From: Bryobacteraceae bacterium
Lineage (GTDB): Bacteria; Acidobacteriota; Terriglobia; Bryobacterales; Bryobacteraceae
DNA length: 64,000 nucleotides
Assembly: GCA_029975915.1 (NCBI GenBank)
Contig: JARKOC010000034.1
Span: 98,328-162,327, forward strand
Direction: 5' to 3'
Shown: positions 45,240 to 53,710 of the stretch, piece after piece
Layout: each line of letters begins with the position of its first letter
How positions within the stretch are numbered: position 1 is the stretch's first letter
Program-made: the position numbers and the translations under genes
The notes under the pieces: model-generated
The model's input: the letters and a program-made list of their open reading frames with translations, nothing else
The model's database searches: none
What the model was told of the DNA's origin: nothing

Positions 45240-46916
45240 TCATGGCCTGTAGTCAATCGACAGGGACAGCCAAGTGCCGCTCGGGTTCTCTGGCTGGGTA
45301 CAAATCAGGTGCAGTTTGCCCGGTGTAACGACTTCGGTTGAAAACGGCATCCTCACGGAAACCCTATAGATACCGACACGCCCAACTTCGAGCCCGGCGT
45401 AGATCACGTCGGCCAGGGGCCCGGGAACCGAATGACCGTGGTAGCAAGTCAACGGACTGCTCAATTCCGGCGCCGGTTCAGCGGGTTGCGCCACGCCTGT
45501 CGTCACCGGAGCCCTCACCCCACCCAGTCCCGTCGCCAGAATGTGCACGGTCTCCCCGCCCCGCGCCGGATCCTCCTGCCAGGTCTCCCAGTTCATCGCC
45601 TCGTGCATCGGCGGCCCGAATGCCTCTGGCCACCGGTCCATCACACTCACTTCGTGTGTCAGCGGCGCTTCAAAGACTGGTTTCGATTCCGGCAGAAGCG
45701 TCAGCACCACAGGCAAAGTCCCGGCAATCGGCGCTTCCCAGGGTGTCTGAACCACAAGTTCCCCAGCAGAAGCCCGGACAATCGGCGCCGCCAGTCCGCC
45801 GATTGACACCGCCAGTCCTTCTTCATCCAGCCCAGTACCTTGAATCTTCAGAGCTGAGCCCTGCGCCGTCCGCCCGGGCACAGAACTTACACTGATCGTT
45901 CGCCCTGCCAATTCAGTCACTTCGCCGGATTCCACATTCACCCTGATGAACCGTCCCCCATATGTGGCCGCATATGCCACGCGTCCATCGCCCGATAATG
46001 TCGCAGCCTGGATCTCGTCGTCCTCGGACGTCAACTTCCGCGGCTCCGAGCCGTCGGTGCGAACCAGGTACACTTGGTTCCGTCTCAACACCGTCATCAC
46101 CGATCCGTCCGCCGAAAGGCTTGGCTGTGAGAAGTCCGCGCATTCCTCGATCACGGTCACCAGTTCTCCTGTCGCCAGATCGGCCCTCCGGATCCGGGAA
46201 TGCACACTGAAAGGCGCCGGCCAGCGCGAGACGAACACCACGAATCGCCCCAGAGTGTCGATGGTCGCGTAGCTCACCGTTTCGCTGCCGAATGTCAGCG
46301 GCCGGACCTCTCCCCTGCGCTGAATCTGTACATCCCCGTTCTGGATGTGGACAACCGTGCCGTCATTGGCGACGATCCTCCCCCCGGCCGGCGCCGATGC
46401 GAACCAGTCCCACGCCAGCGCCCAGGATTCACCGGTTGCCAGGTCCCACTGCCTGATGCTGCCCGCAAGCCTGGGGATTCCGCTGCCCGTGTTCACCAGG
46501 TACCGGCCGTTCTCGCTCAGTTGGGCCGGACCAGGGTACTCGGCTTCGGCGCCGTACCTGCGCAACGTTGTCGTCACGTTCACGAGGGAGGCGCACCCGA
46601 TCACATTGCAGTCCCGCCGGGCAGCGATCGCCTTTACCCCAGCGTCATCCGATACGTCGAACCCGTTGATGTCGTAGTAGTTGGTTCTGCTCGTGCCCGG
46701 CTGCTCTTGAACCTCCCGCAATTCCTCTACCGCCAAGCCGTCTTCGTCGATTCGGAACACCTTGCCGTGGGCCGGTTGTCCGGAGCCGGACTTCACCAAC
46801 CTCGTCGTGAAGTACAGCACGCTGCCGTCGAAGTTGGTGCGGAGGTTCCCGAACTGGGCAAAGGCCGGCTGGAAGATTAGGCAAACAAAGGAATATGTGG
46901 CAACTCTCCGCGACAT
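45240..46916 (-). CDS. Secreted beta-propeller protein with TIGR03437-like C-terminal domain
   Basis: A 558-residue secreted protein. It has a signal peptide (MSRRVATYSFVCLIFQPAFA), a TolB/WD40-like propeller with repeated SxDGxxxYAT blades (LSENGRYLVNT, LSADGSVMTVLRR, LSGDGRVAYAATYGGRF), and a C-terminal region with the Solibacter-type TIGR03437 pattern: GSALKIQGTGL, VSIGGLAAPIVRAS, ETVHILATGLGGVRAPVTTG and VIYAGLEVGRVGIYRVSVRMP. The ATG at 46916 gives the signal peptide; the extension to 47081 is rejected. Function is unknown. Confidence 0.78.
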   Translation of the reverse strand: MSRRVATYSFVCLIFQPAFAQFGNLRTNFDGSVLYFTTRLVKSGSGQPAHGKVFRIDEDGLAVEELREVQEQPGTSRTNYYDINGFDVSDDAGVKAIAARRDCNVIGCASLVNVTTTLRRYGAEAEYPGPAQLSENGRYLVNTGSGIPRLAGSIRQWDLATGESWALAWDWFASAPAGGRIVANDGTVVHIQNGDVQIQRRGEVRPLTFGSETVSYATIDTLGRFVVFVSRWPAPFSVHSRIRRADLATGELVTVIEECADFSQPSLSADGSVMTVLRRNQVYLVRTDGSEPRKLTSEDDEIQAATLSGDGRVAYAATYGGRFIRVNVESGEVTELAGRTISVSSVPGRTAQGSALKIQGTGLDEEGLAVSIGGLAAPIVRASAGELVVQTPWEAPIAGTLPVVLTLLPESKPVFEAPLTHEVSVMDRWPEAFGPPMHEAMNWETWQEDPARGGETVHILATGLGGVRAPVTTGVAQPAEPAPELSSPLTCYHGHSVPGPLADVIYAGLEVGRVGIYRVSVRMPFSTEVVTPGKLHLICTQPENPSGTWLSLSIDYRP

Positions 46917-47182
46917 GGCCACTCTCGCTCCTTCCCGTGTTTTCGATTTGTTCGCCTTCGTAGCCCTCTTCTCCCGCACTTTCTCAGGCATTCCCGGCAC
47001 GAGGGCTGCCCACCGGCTTTTGTACTCCCCCGCGCGCGGTGCGCTGTACGATGGTCCTCGATTGACCCGGATTTCATACAAGCGGCTGCCTGCAGCGCCG
47101 CCGGCAAAGTACGCCGCTTTGCCATTAGCTCATCTTCGGTTCGTCCCGACCCACGAACAACTCAGGTTGAAGGAATGTAGAC

Positions 47183-47584
47183 TCACCGGGCATACCTGCC
47201 GGGTGCATCTCCAATTTCGTTCTTCATCTGTTGGACCAGAAGCGCCAGCCGCCGGTCCCTGGCGTTGACGCATGGATTGTCACAGGCCGCCATGTCTTCC
47301 AGATGGCGGCAATGCCCGTTACATTGTGCTGTGCCGAACAATAAGCCGGGCGGGGCGGCCTGCTGTGCCGCAGGGAGAATATGGCGCAAACGTCTGGCAA
47401 GGATGGAAACCGAACTGCCACAGCCGTGCTCGAAGACAAGCAAGTTAAATTCCGGCTTGGCCTCAAAGGCTTGCAGACCCAGAAGGCGTACACCCGGGTC
47501 ATGGACGAATCCTTCCCAGTCAGGCCATGCCCGCTTGCAGGATCCGCAGACCTGAAACGGGCCATCCTCGCACTGATCAACCAT
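47183..47584 (-). CDS. Small Cys-rich conserved protein (CxxC, H-x-C type)
   Basis: A 133-residue protein with a metal-site pattern: CGSCKRAW near the start, FEHGCGSSVSI in the middle and then two Cys-rich stretches, CNGHCRHLEDMAACDNPC. The middle 'DPGVRLLGLQAFE...LLVFEHGCG' matches a family of small proteins I have seen without function. GAGG 6 bp before the ATG at 47584 supports this start. It is isolated, lying upstream of the propeller gene and divergent from the hydrogenase operon. Zinc or Fe-S binding is inference. Confidence 0.65.
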   Translation of the reverse strand: MVDQCEDGPFQVCGSCKRAWPDWEGFVHDPGVRLLGLQAFEAKPEFNLLVFEHGCGSSVSILARRLRHILPAAQQAAPPGLLFGTAQCNGHCRHLEDMAACDNPCVNARDRRLALLVQQMKNEIGDAPGRYAR

Positions 47585-47707
47585 GCCAGCCTCATTACAA
47601 TACAGACCCAGGCCGGAGTCCAGGGTCTCGTGCCGCGCACAGCCCCTCCCAAGTCCAGCATCATGGGACAATCCGCTAATCGAAGGACAGCCGCTTACGA
47701 AGAATCT

Positions 47708-47735
47708 TTGATCCTGGATAAAAAACTCCTATAAT
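47708..47735 (+). promoter_or_regulatory. Promoter of the phosphorelay-hydrogenase operon
   Basis: TTGATC (47708-47713) and a perfect TATAAT (47730-47735) are 16 bp apart, 53 bp upstream of the first response regulator. AAGGAG lies 7 bp before its ATG. Confidence 0.65.
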
Positions 47736-47788
47736 CGGGCTGAACCGGCTCGGCGGGAACGCAGGTTTCCTGGTGACAAGGAGTTGCC

Positions 47789-48190
47789 ATGGCATCAGAT
47801 CAAACAGTTCTCATTATTGATGATGATGTGGATTTCCGTGAGTCGATGCGATCGCTGCTCGAAGGCCACGGCTATAAGGTGATCGAGGCAGATTCTGGCG
47901 CTAAGGGACTACAGCTTGTGGTGGAGCAGAAACCGGACCTGATCTTCCTCGACGTCATGATGGAAAACGATACGGAAGGTTACAGCGTCAGTTTCTCCTT
48001 GCGAAACAGGGAGGAGTACGCACCCTATCGAAGTATCCCAATTTTCATGATCTCTTCCATAGAGGAGAGCCCCGACGAACGGTTCTCACTGTCCGATGAA
48101 GCCGAACTGATCCGGCCCGACCGCTATTTGACCAAACCCCTGGATATACCCAGACTGCTTGAACTGATCAAGACGGCAGTCCCAGGGTAG
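47789..48190 (+). CDS. Response regulator receiver protein
   Basis: A 133-residue REC-only protein with the acidic pair (IIDDDVD), the phosphorylated Asp in LIFLDVMM and the conserved Lys in YLTKPLDI. The segment MENDTEGYSVSFSLR after the phospho-Asp is an insertion-like stretch shared with the second REC-only protein of this operon. With no output domain it likely acts in a phosphorelay or by protein contact. It heads the operon. Confidence 0.92.
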   Translation: MASDQTVLIIDDDVDFRESMRSLLEGHGYKVIEADSGAKGLQLVVEQKPDLIFLDVMMENDTEGYSVSFSLRNREEYAPYRSIPIFMISSIEESPDERFSLSDEAELIRPDRYLTKPLDIPRLLELIKTAVPG

Positions 48191-48248
48191 GTCCATGCCT
48201 TCTCAAGGCGTCTTGACAACGCAGCACTTTGCCGTGGAGGCTGACACC

Positions 48249-49409
48249 ATGAGTGAGACGGTCGGGACCGAATTGATAGTCGTCATCGACGACGACCAAG
48301 CGATGCGGTTCGCCTGCCGCAAAATCCTCGCTAAAGCCGGCTATCAGGTTGAAGACTTCGAAGACGGGACTAGCGGGCTGAGCGCCATTTCGGCTTTGAA
48401 GCCGGCCCTGGTGCTGGTGGACCTCAAGATGCCGGGGATGAGCGGCATGGAGGTCATCTCACGGCTTCATGAAATCGACCCCCAGATCATCTGCATCGTA
48501 ATCACGGGATATGCCACCATTGACACCGCAGTCGAGGCGATGAAGTCCGGCGCGTACGACTTCCTTCCCAAGCCGTTTTCGCCCGATGAACTGCGTATCA
48601 TCGTCAAACGCGGGTTGGAGCGGCGCCGGCTCGCCATGTCGGCCCACCGGCATGAAATCGAGCGATCTCTCTTCAAACGGCGGTTCGTCACATTCGTGTC
48701 CCACCAACTCCAGAGCCCATTGGCCGCCGTCCATCAGTATCTCGACGTCCTTAAGCATCTCGGCGATTCGCCCGAAGCCAGCGCAAAACGCCAGGAGTGG
48801 CTAGACCGTTGTCTGAATAGGACAGGGGAACTACAGGCGCTGATCAAGGACTGGCTCACCCTGGCCAAGATCGAGAGCGAGTATCTATCCCTCAAGCACG
48901 TAAGCGTTGATGTCAAGGGCATCATCGTGGACCTCGTCAATACCTATGAAGAGATGGCTGGCGCCGAGCAGATCCAACTCGAGGCCAGACTCTCGGAGCG
49001 GCCTTGCCTGGTCGCCGGCGACCGCGAGTGTATTTGCGTGCTGATCGACAATCTTGTGACTAACGCAATCAAGTACAACAAGCCCGGCGGGACTGTGACC
49101 GTAACGGCCGAACCATCCGACGGAGAGATCGTCGTCTCGGTATCCGATACTGGCGCGGGCATCCCCGAGGAGTCTTTGCCGTTCCTCTTCGAGGAGTTCT
49201 ACCGCATCAAGCGGGAAGGCTCCAAAAAGATCATTGGGACAGGGCTGGGACTGGCAATCTGCAAAAAGATCGTTTCTGAGATGGGAGGGGCAATCTCGGT
49301 CCGGAGCGAACTCAATGTTGGTTCAACGTTTACGGTCCGAATGCCGGCTTGGCGCGAAAAGGAGAACGTATCCCGAAATGAACACAACGAAAACAATCCT
49401 GATCGTTGA
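48249..49409 (+). CDS. Hybrid receiver-histidine kinase
   Basis: A 386-residue soluble protein with an N-terminal REC domain (VVIDDDQ, LVDLKMPGMSG, LPKPFSPDEL) fused to a kinase: H-box FVTFVSHQLQSPLAAV, N-box LVTNAIKYN, and the G-boxes DTGAGIPEE and GTGLGLAICKKI. No sensor or TM segment is present, so it is probably driven by the neighbouring proteins. GGAGG 9 bp before the ATG at 48249 supports this start over 48195. It overlaps the next gene by 32 bp. Confidence 0.9.
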   Translation: MSETVGTELIVVIDDDQAMRFACRKILAKAGYQVEDFEDGTSGLSAISALKPALVLVDLKMPGMSGMEVISRLHEIDPQIICIVITGYATIDTAVEAMKSGAYDFLPKPFSPDELRIIVKRGLERRRLAMSAHRHEIERSLFKRRFVTFVSHQLQSPLAAVHQYLDVLKHLGDSPEASAKRQEWLDRCLNRTGELQALIKDWLTLAKIESEYLSLKHVSVDVKGIIVDLVNTYEEMAGAEQIQLEARLSERPCLVAGDRECICVLIDNLVTNAIKYNKPGGTVTVTAEPSDGEIVVSVSDTGAGIPEESLPFLFEEFYRIKREGSKKIIGTGLGLAICKKIVSEMGGAISVRSELNVGSTFTVRMPAWREKENVSRNEHNENNPDR

Positions 49410-49782
49410 CGACGACATTGACTACCTGGAGTCCATGTCGGTGTTTCTACGATCGAATGGATTCCGAACGCTCAAGGCGAAGGATGGAGTCGAAGGATTG
49501 AAGCTCGCCCGGATGGAAGCTCCGGACCTCATCATCATGGACATCGTGATGAATGAGCGGACCGAGGGATTTTTCACCATCCAGGAGATGCGGCGGGATA
49601 GCCACTTGAAGACCGTCCCGATCTTTGTCCTCTCGTCGCTCTACGCTTCAGACAGGGCGTTCAAGATTCAGCCGGAAGCTGGGTGGCTGGCTCATGACGA
49701 GTTCATTTCGAAGCCGCCGGACATGTCGGTCTTGCTTGCAAAGATTAAGGAGCATATAGGAACCGCGGAGGAGGCAACGTGA
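49378..49782 (+). CDS. Response regulator receiver protein
   Basis: A 134-residue REC-only protein, paralogous to the first gene of this operon: IVDDDIDYLESM, phospho-Asp in LIIMDIVM, followed by NERTEGFFTIQEMR and the conserved Lys in EFISKPPDM. It begins inside the kinase gene and overlaps the hydrogenase beta gene by 4 bp. An output domain is absent, so signal transfer must go through protein partners. Confidence 0.9.
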   Translation: MNTTKTILIVDDDIDYLESMSVFLRSNGFRTLKAKDGVEGLKLARMEAPDLIIMDIVMNERTEGFFTIQEMRRDSHLKTVPIFVLSSLYASDRAFKIQPEAGWLAHDEFISKPPDMSVLLAKIKEHIGTAEEAT

Positions 49783-50813
49783 AAATACTGAAGCTCCCGA
49801 AGGACAAACTGGATTACTTCGCCTCGGTGGTGCAACAGTTCGGCGAAGTCCACGCGCCAGTCGAACAGGATGGCAAGTATGTATTCAGACGGCTGGCGCG
49901 CTGGTCCGAAGCGAGGCTCACCTACGACAGGACGATCCTCCCTCCGAAAAAATACTTCCTTCCCCCGAGAGAGGCCCTATTGCGATATAAGCCGGGCGAT
50001 GGATATGTTCCGGCAACGGAAGATCTTCAATCGAAGATTGTGCTATTCGGCGTGCATGCCTGCGATGTGTACGCATTAAACATCCTCGACCTGGTCTTCG
50101 CGGGCAAGTACCCGGATCCCTATTATCAAACTCGAAGGAAGAACATTGCGATCATCGGCATCGACTGCCTTCCGGACGAACACTGCTTCTGCCGCTCCAT
50201 GCGCGCTGATTTCGTGGATCACGGTTTTGACCTCTTCCTCTATGACATCGGTGAGTACTACTTCACTCTGGTCGGCACCGCGCTGGGCGACGACATGGTG
50301 CTGGCAACGCAGCCGCTGTTTGAAGCCGTTTCCGCCGCTGACGTCGATGAGTACAAGCGCAGGTCGGGCGAAAAGCGGCGCGCCTTCCAGATTGAGGTCG
50401 AAATCCGAGATCTGCCAGAGATCTTCGAGATGGAGTATGAGAGCGATATCTGGAACCAGCTTGGCGAGAAATGTCTCTCCTGCGGAAGTTGCAGCGCGGT
50501 CTGCCCAACCTGTTACTGCTTTGACGTGAACGATCGAGCCGCACTGGGCTCACACGCGGGAGAGCGAAGCCGGAGTTGGGATTCCTGCCTGTTTGCCACC
50601 CACGCGCGCGTAGCGGGCGGAGAGAATTTCCGCGAGTCCCGAAGCAGCCGGATTAAATTCCGTTTCTACCACAAGCAACGCGGCTTCGTGGCCGAGTACG
50701 GCAGGCCGAGTTGCGTCGGTTGCGGACGCTGTATAACTGCATGTCCCGTGAAGATCGACATCATTGAGGTACTGAGTGTGTTGAGGGAGGCGCAGCATGC
50801 CGCTACCCACTGA
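49779..50813 (+). CDS. Hydrogenase beta subunit (HydB-like 4Fe-4S protein)
   Basis: A 344-residue protein with two [4Fe-4S] motifs near the C-terminus, CLSCGSCSAVCPTCYC and CVGCGRCITACPVKI, and an N-terminal half with GVHACDVYAL and IGIDCLPDEHC. This is the HydB/sulfhydrogenase-beta (and anaerobic sulfite reductase A-like) family that passes electrons between the flavin subunit and the hydrogenase. The GTG start overlaps the preceding response regulator stop. The next gene overlaps it by 17 bp. Confidence 0.88.
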   Translation: MKILKLPKDKLDYFASVVQQFGEVHAPVEQDGKYVFRRLARWSEARLTYDRTILPPKKYFLPPREALLRYKPGDGYVPATEDLQSKIVLFGVHACDVYALNILDLVFAGKYPDPYYQTRRKNIAIIGIDCLPDEHCFCRSMRADFVDHGFDLFLYDIGEYYFTLVGTALGDDMVLATQPLFEAVSAADVDEYKRRSGEKRRAFQIEVEIRDLPEIFEMEYESDIWNQLGEKCLSCGSCSAVCPTCYCFDVNDRAALGSHAGERSRSWDSCLFATHARVAGGENFRESRSSRIKFRFYHKQRGFVAEYGRPSCVGCGRCITACPVKIDIIEVLSVLREAQHAATH

Positions 50814-51666
50814 GGCTCTTGCTCCCATCGCCTTGTCGGACAACCCTTACCAGCCGCACATGGCCAGAATCGTGCGCATCGAGAAGATGATTGAGGGGAA
50901 TTACCTGTTCACCTTGCGCTTTATCGAAGAGGATCTGGTCCGATCCTTCCGGCACCTGCCCGGGCAGTTCGTCATGCTTAGCGTCCCTGGGACGGGGGAA
51001 GCTCCGATCTCAATCTCTTCTTCCCCTACCCGGCCAGAGGTTCTTGAGCTCTGCGTCCGGCGCGCAGGGCGAATGACAAACGCGCTGTTCCGGATGAGGA
51101 TGAACGATCTGGTCGGGATTCGCGGCCCGTATGGCAATGGCTTTCCCGTCAACGATATCCGCGGAAACCACCTTTTGCTGGCCGCGGGCGGGCTCGGCAT
51201 GGCCCCGCTCCGGTCGCTTCTCTGGTACGCGCTCGACAATCGCGACATGTTCGGCGACATCATTCTCATGTATGGCAGCAGGACCCCGGCGGACATGCTC
51301 TTCCGCGATGAAATGGCATCGCTGGCTGAGCGCACGGACATCCAGTGTCTTCTGACTGTCGACGCCGATCCGGCTGGAGGCTGGAAGAACCGGATCGGAC
51401 ACCTGCCGTCGCTATTCGACTATGTCGGCCTGGATCCTTTCCACACTTACGCGGCCGTATGCGGGCCGCCCGTCGTTTACCGCTATGTCCTTGAACGCCT
51501 GCTCGCTCTAGGCCTGTCCAAGGATCGGATTCTCATGTCACTGGAGCGGCGCATGAAGTGCGGCATCGGCAAATGCGGCCATTGCAGCGTCGGGTACAAG
51601 TACACCTGTCTCCAGGGACCGATTTTTACTTATTGGGATGCCATCAACCTGCCGGAGATGATATGA
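50797..51666 (+). CDS. Hydrogenase gamma subunit (FAD/NAD(P)-binding, HydG-like)
   Basis: A 289-residue ferredoxin-reductase-type protein: FAD motif ISISSSPTRP (RxYS-like region), NAD-binding segment LLAAGGLGMAPLRSLL and a C-terminal [2Fe-2S] motif MKCGIGKCGHCSVG with a following Cys. This is the flavin subunit that links the hydrogenase to NAD(P)(H). GGGAGG lies before the ATG at 50797. The stop overlaps the next start (ATGA). Confidence 0.9.
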   Translation: MPLPTEALAPIALSDNPYQPHMARIVRIEKMIEGNYLFTLRFIEEDLVRSFRHLPGQFVMLSVPGTGEAPISISSSPTRPEVLELCVRRAGRMTNALFRMRMNDLVGIRGPYGNGFPVNDIRGNHLLLAAGGLGMAPLRSLLWYALDNRDMFGDIILMYGSRTPADMLFRDEMASLAERTDIQCLLTVDADPAGGWKNRIGHLPSLFDYVGLDPFHTYAAVCGPPVVYRYVLERLLALGLSKDRILMSLERRMKCGIGKCGHCSVGYKYTCLQGPIFTYWDAINLPEMI

Positions 51667-52409
51667 GCAAACCAAGCGCGGGCATATTCGGCCTCACCGG
51701 ATGCGCGGGAGACCAACTCGTCATGCTCAATTGCGAAGACGAACTCCTTGAGCTGGTTTCGCTGCTGGACTTGAGGGATTTCCTGATGGCTTCTTCAGGC
51801 AACGATCAAGAATGCAGTCTGGACGTCGCGCTTGTCGAGGGAGCCGTCTTTTCGCGGCGTGATGAAGAGAGACTGCGGAGGATCAGGGAGCGTTCCGCGT
51901 TGCTTGTCGCAGTTGGAACGTGCGCGGTCTGGGGCGGCATCTCTGCCGCAGGGCGGAATGGAAGTTTGGCCACGTTGCTGGACGAGACCTATGGCGTCAT
52001 GGGCCGGGAGTACGATGCGGAGCCGGCGCGTGCGCTGCACGAGGTAGTCAGGGTGGACATGAACATCACCGGCTGCCCGATCGAGAAGTCCCAGTTTCTC
52101 GCGGCGATCGCCAGCCTCCTGAATGGAGATCCACCTGCGAATCCCGAGTATCCCGTCTGCATGGAGTGCAGAATGCGCGAGAGCAACTGCCTGCTGATTG
52201 AAAAGAATATCGTTTGTTGCGGCCCCCTCACTGTTGCAGGATGCGATTCCCGATGCCCGGCCATGGGCGTCCCATGCATAGGCTGCCGGGGGCCGTCAAA
52301 CGACGCGAACACAGCTTCGGCTTGGGCCATGTTCGGCGAGAAGGGTGTCAGGCGCGAGGATGTAGAGAAAAAGTTGCGGACCTTCGCGCCGATTGGAGTT
52401 GTGTCATGA
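51663..52409 (+). CDS. [NiFe] hydrogenase small (delta) subunit, group 3b-like
   Basis: A 248-residue small subunit. Expected Cys ligands of the proximal cluster are Cys14 (LTGCAGD), Cys87 (VGTCAVWGG) and the Cys in NITGCP; the usual second Cys of C-x-x-C is Asp17 instead. The C-terminal ~70 residues carry additional Cys clusters (CMECRMRESNC, CCGPLTVAGCDSRC, CIGC) for further [4Fe-4S] centres. It is coupled to both neighbours by ATGA overlaps. Confidence 0.88.
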   Translation: MSKPSAGIFGLTGCAGDQLVMLNCEDELLELVSLLDLRDFLMASSGNDQECSLDVALVEGAVFSRRDEERLRRIRERSALLVAVGTCAVWGGISAAGRNGSLATLLDETYGVMGREYDAEPARALHEVVRVDMNITGCPIEKSQFLAAIASLLNGDPPANPEYPVCMECRMRESNCLLIEKNIVCCGPLTVAGCDSRCPAMGVPCIGCRGPSNDANTASAWAMFGEKGVRREDVEKKLRTFAPIGVVS

Positions 52410-53710
52410 GCAGGACGATCAGGATCGAGCACCTTGCCCGTGTCGAAGGTCACGGAGGAGTGACGGTTGAGTTGGACGGGAACGAAGTCCAGTCGGTTCA
52501 CTTCGACGTTTTCGAAGGCACGCGGCTCCTGGAAGGCCTGGTGAAGGGGCGTAGCTATGAAGATATATCGCCTGTCCTTTCGAGGATCTGCGCCATCTGC
52601 TCCACTGCTCACACCTTGACATCTCTCAAAGCCACGGAGAGCGCATTCGGCGTTCATGTCAGCCATCAGACAGAAATCTTGCGGGACCTCATGTCGCTTG
52701 GCGAGAGCATTGAGAGCCACGCCCTCCACCTCTTTCTCCTCGCCTTACCCGACTACCTGAACTATCCCAGCGCTCTGGCGATGGCGGCCGATCACCGCGA
52801 CGCCGTTCAGCTTGGATTGCGGCTCAAAAAACTTGGGAATTCCATCCAGGAGACCATCGGCGGACGCGCTGTTCATCCGGTCAACGCCCTACTGGGCGGA
52901 TTCGGGCGAGTTCCCAGTACCGAACAACTGATCGAACTCCGCCGGGATCTACTCCAGGCGGTCGCGGATTCTGATACCGCCGCTGGGATCTTCGCCGGGT
53001 TGCCCCCCGCGGAGTTCTGCTCTTCAGAGATCACCTTCGCGGCATTGCGCGCTCCGGACACATACGGTTACTACGCCGGCGACCATGTCAGCTTCGAGAA
53101 TGGCGGCACAATCGCGGAGATGCACTGCTCCGGCTATCGCCAATTCACCAATGAACTTCCCGTAGCCCATTCTCACGCCAAGCATAGTTCTTATCGCGGC
53201 CGTCCCTACATGGTGGGTGCGCTGGCCCGTCTGAGCGTCAACTCTTCGAAGTTAACTTCCCGGGCCACTGCGGCAGCCGCGAAACTGGGGTTGACGGTTC
53301 CTTCGCGTAATCCGATGGACAACAACAAGGCACAGGCTGTCGAACTGGTCAATGACGTGGATCGGGCTCTCGGAATCGTCGAGTCTCTCCTCGGAAACGG
53401 AATTCAAAGTGAGACACCCGTTCCGGTCACCCCCCGGTCTGGCTCCGGTACAGCGGTCACCGAGGCGCCAAGAGGCCTGCTGATTCACAGCTACACTTAC
53501 GCGAGCGACGGCAAGATCGCCGCCGCTGACGTGATTACCCCGACTGCTCTGAATGCCGCCAGCATTGAGGATCACCTGCGGCTTGCGGCAGGCAATGTCC
53601 TAGCGGAAGAGGATGAGCGCGTTACAAGGGCGCTCGAGATGATCGTGCGCGCTTACGACCCCTGCATCTCCTGCTCGGTACACCTGATTCGGAGAGGTCA
53701 TGCGGCTTAG
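52406..53710 (+). CDS. [NiFe] hydrogenase large (alpha) subunit, group 3b-like
   Basis: A 434-residue catalytic subunit. The L1 motif RICAICSTAH (Cys62, Cys65, His69) and L2 motif DPCISCSVH (Cys420, Cys423, His426) hold the Ni-Fe centre, with RVEGHGG at the N-terminus. Only eight residues follow His426 (LIRRGHAA), an unusually short peptide for the maturation protease to remove. The order beta-gamma-delta-alpha matches Pyrococcus hydBGDA, so a bidirectional NAD(P)-linked enzyme is likely. The next gene overlaps it by 11 bp. Confidence 0.93.
   Translation: MSRTIRIEHLARVEGHGGVTVELDGNEVQSVHFDVFEGTRLLEGLVKGRSYEDISPVLSRICAICSTAHTLTSLKATESAFGVHVSHQTEILRDLMSLGESIESHALHLFLLALPDYLNYPSALAMAADHRDAVQLGLRLKKLGNSIQETIGGRAVHPVNALLGGFGRVPSTEQLIELRRDLLQAVADSDTAAGIFAGLPPAEFCSSEITFAALRAPDTYGYYAGDHVSFENGGTIAEMHCSGYRQFTNELPVAHSHAKHSSYRGRPYMVGALARLSVNSSKLTSRATAAAAKLGLTVPSRNPMDNNKAQAVELVNDVDRALGIVESLLGNGIQSETPVPVTPRSGSGTAVTEAPRGLLIHSYTYASDGKIAAADVITPTALNAASIEDHLRLAAGNVLAEEDERVTRALEMIVRAYDPCISCSVHLIRRGHAA

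Noticed and set aside
44465..45328. 287-residue plus-strand frame
   Set aside because: Mostly antisense to citrate synthase, no motifs and low-complexity tail.
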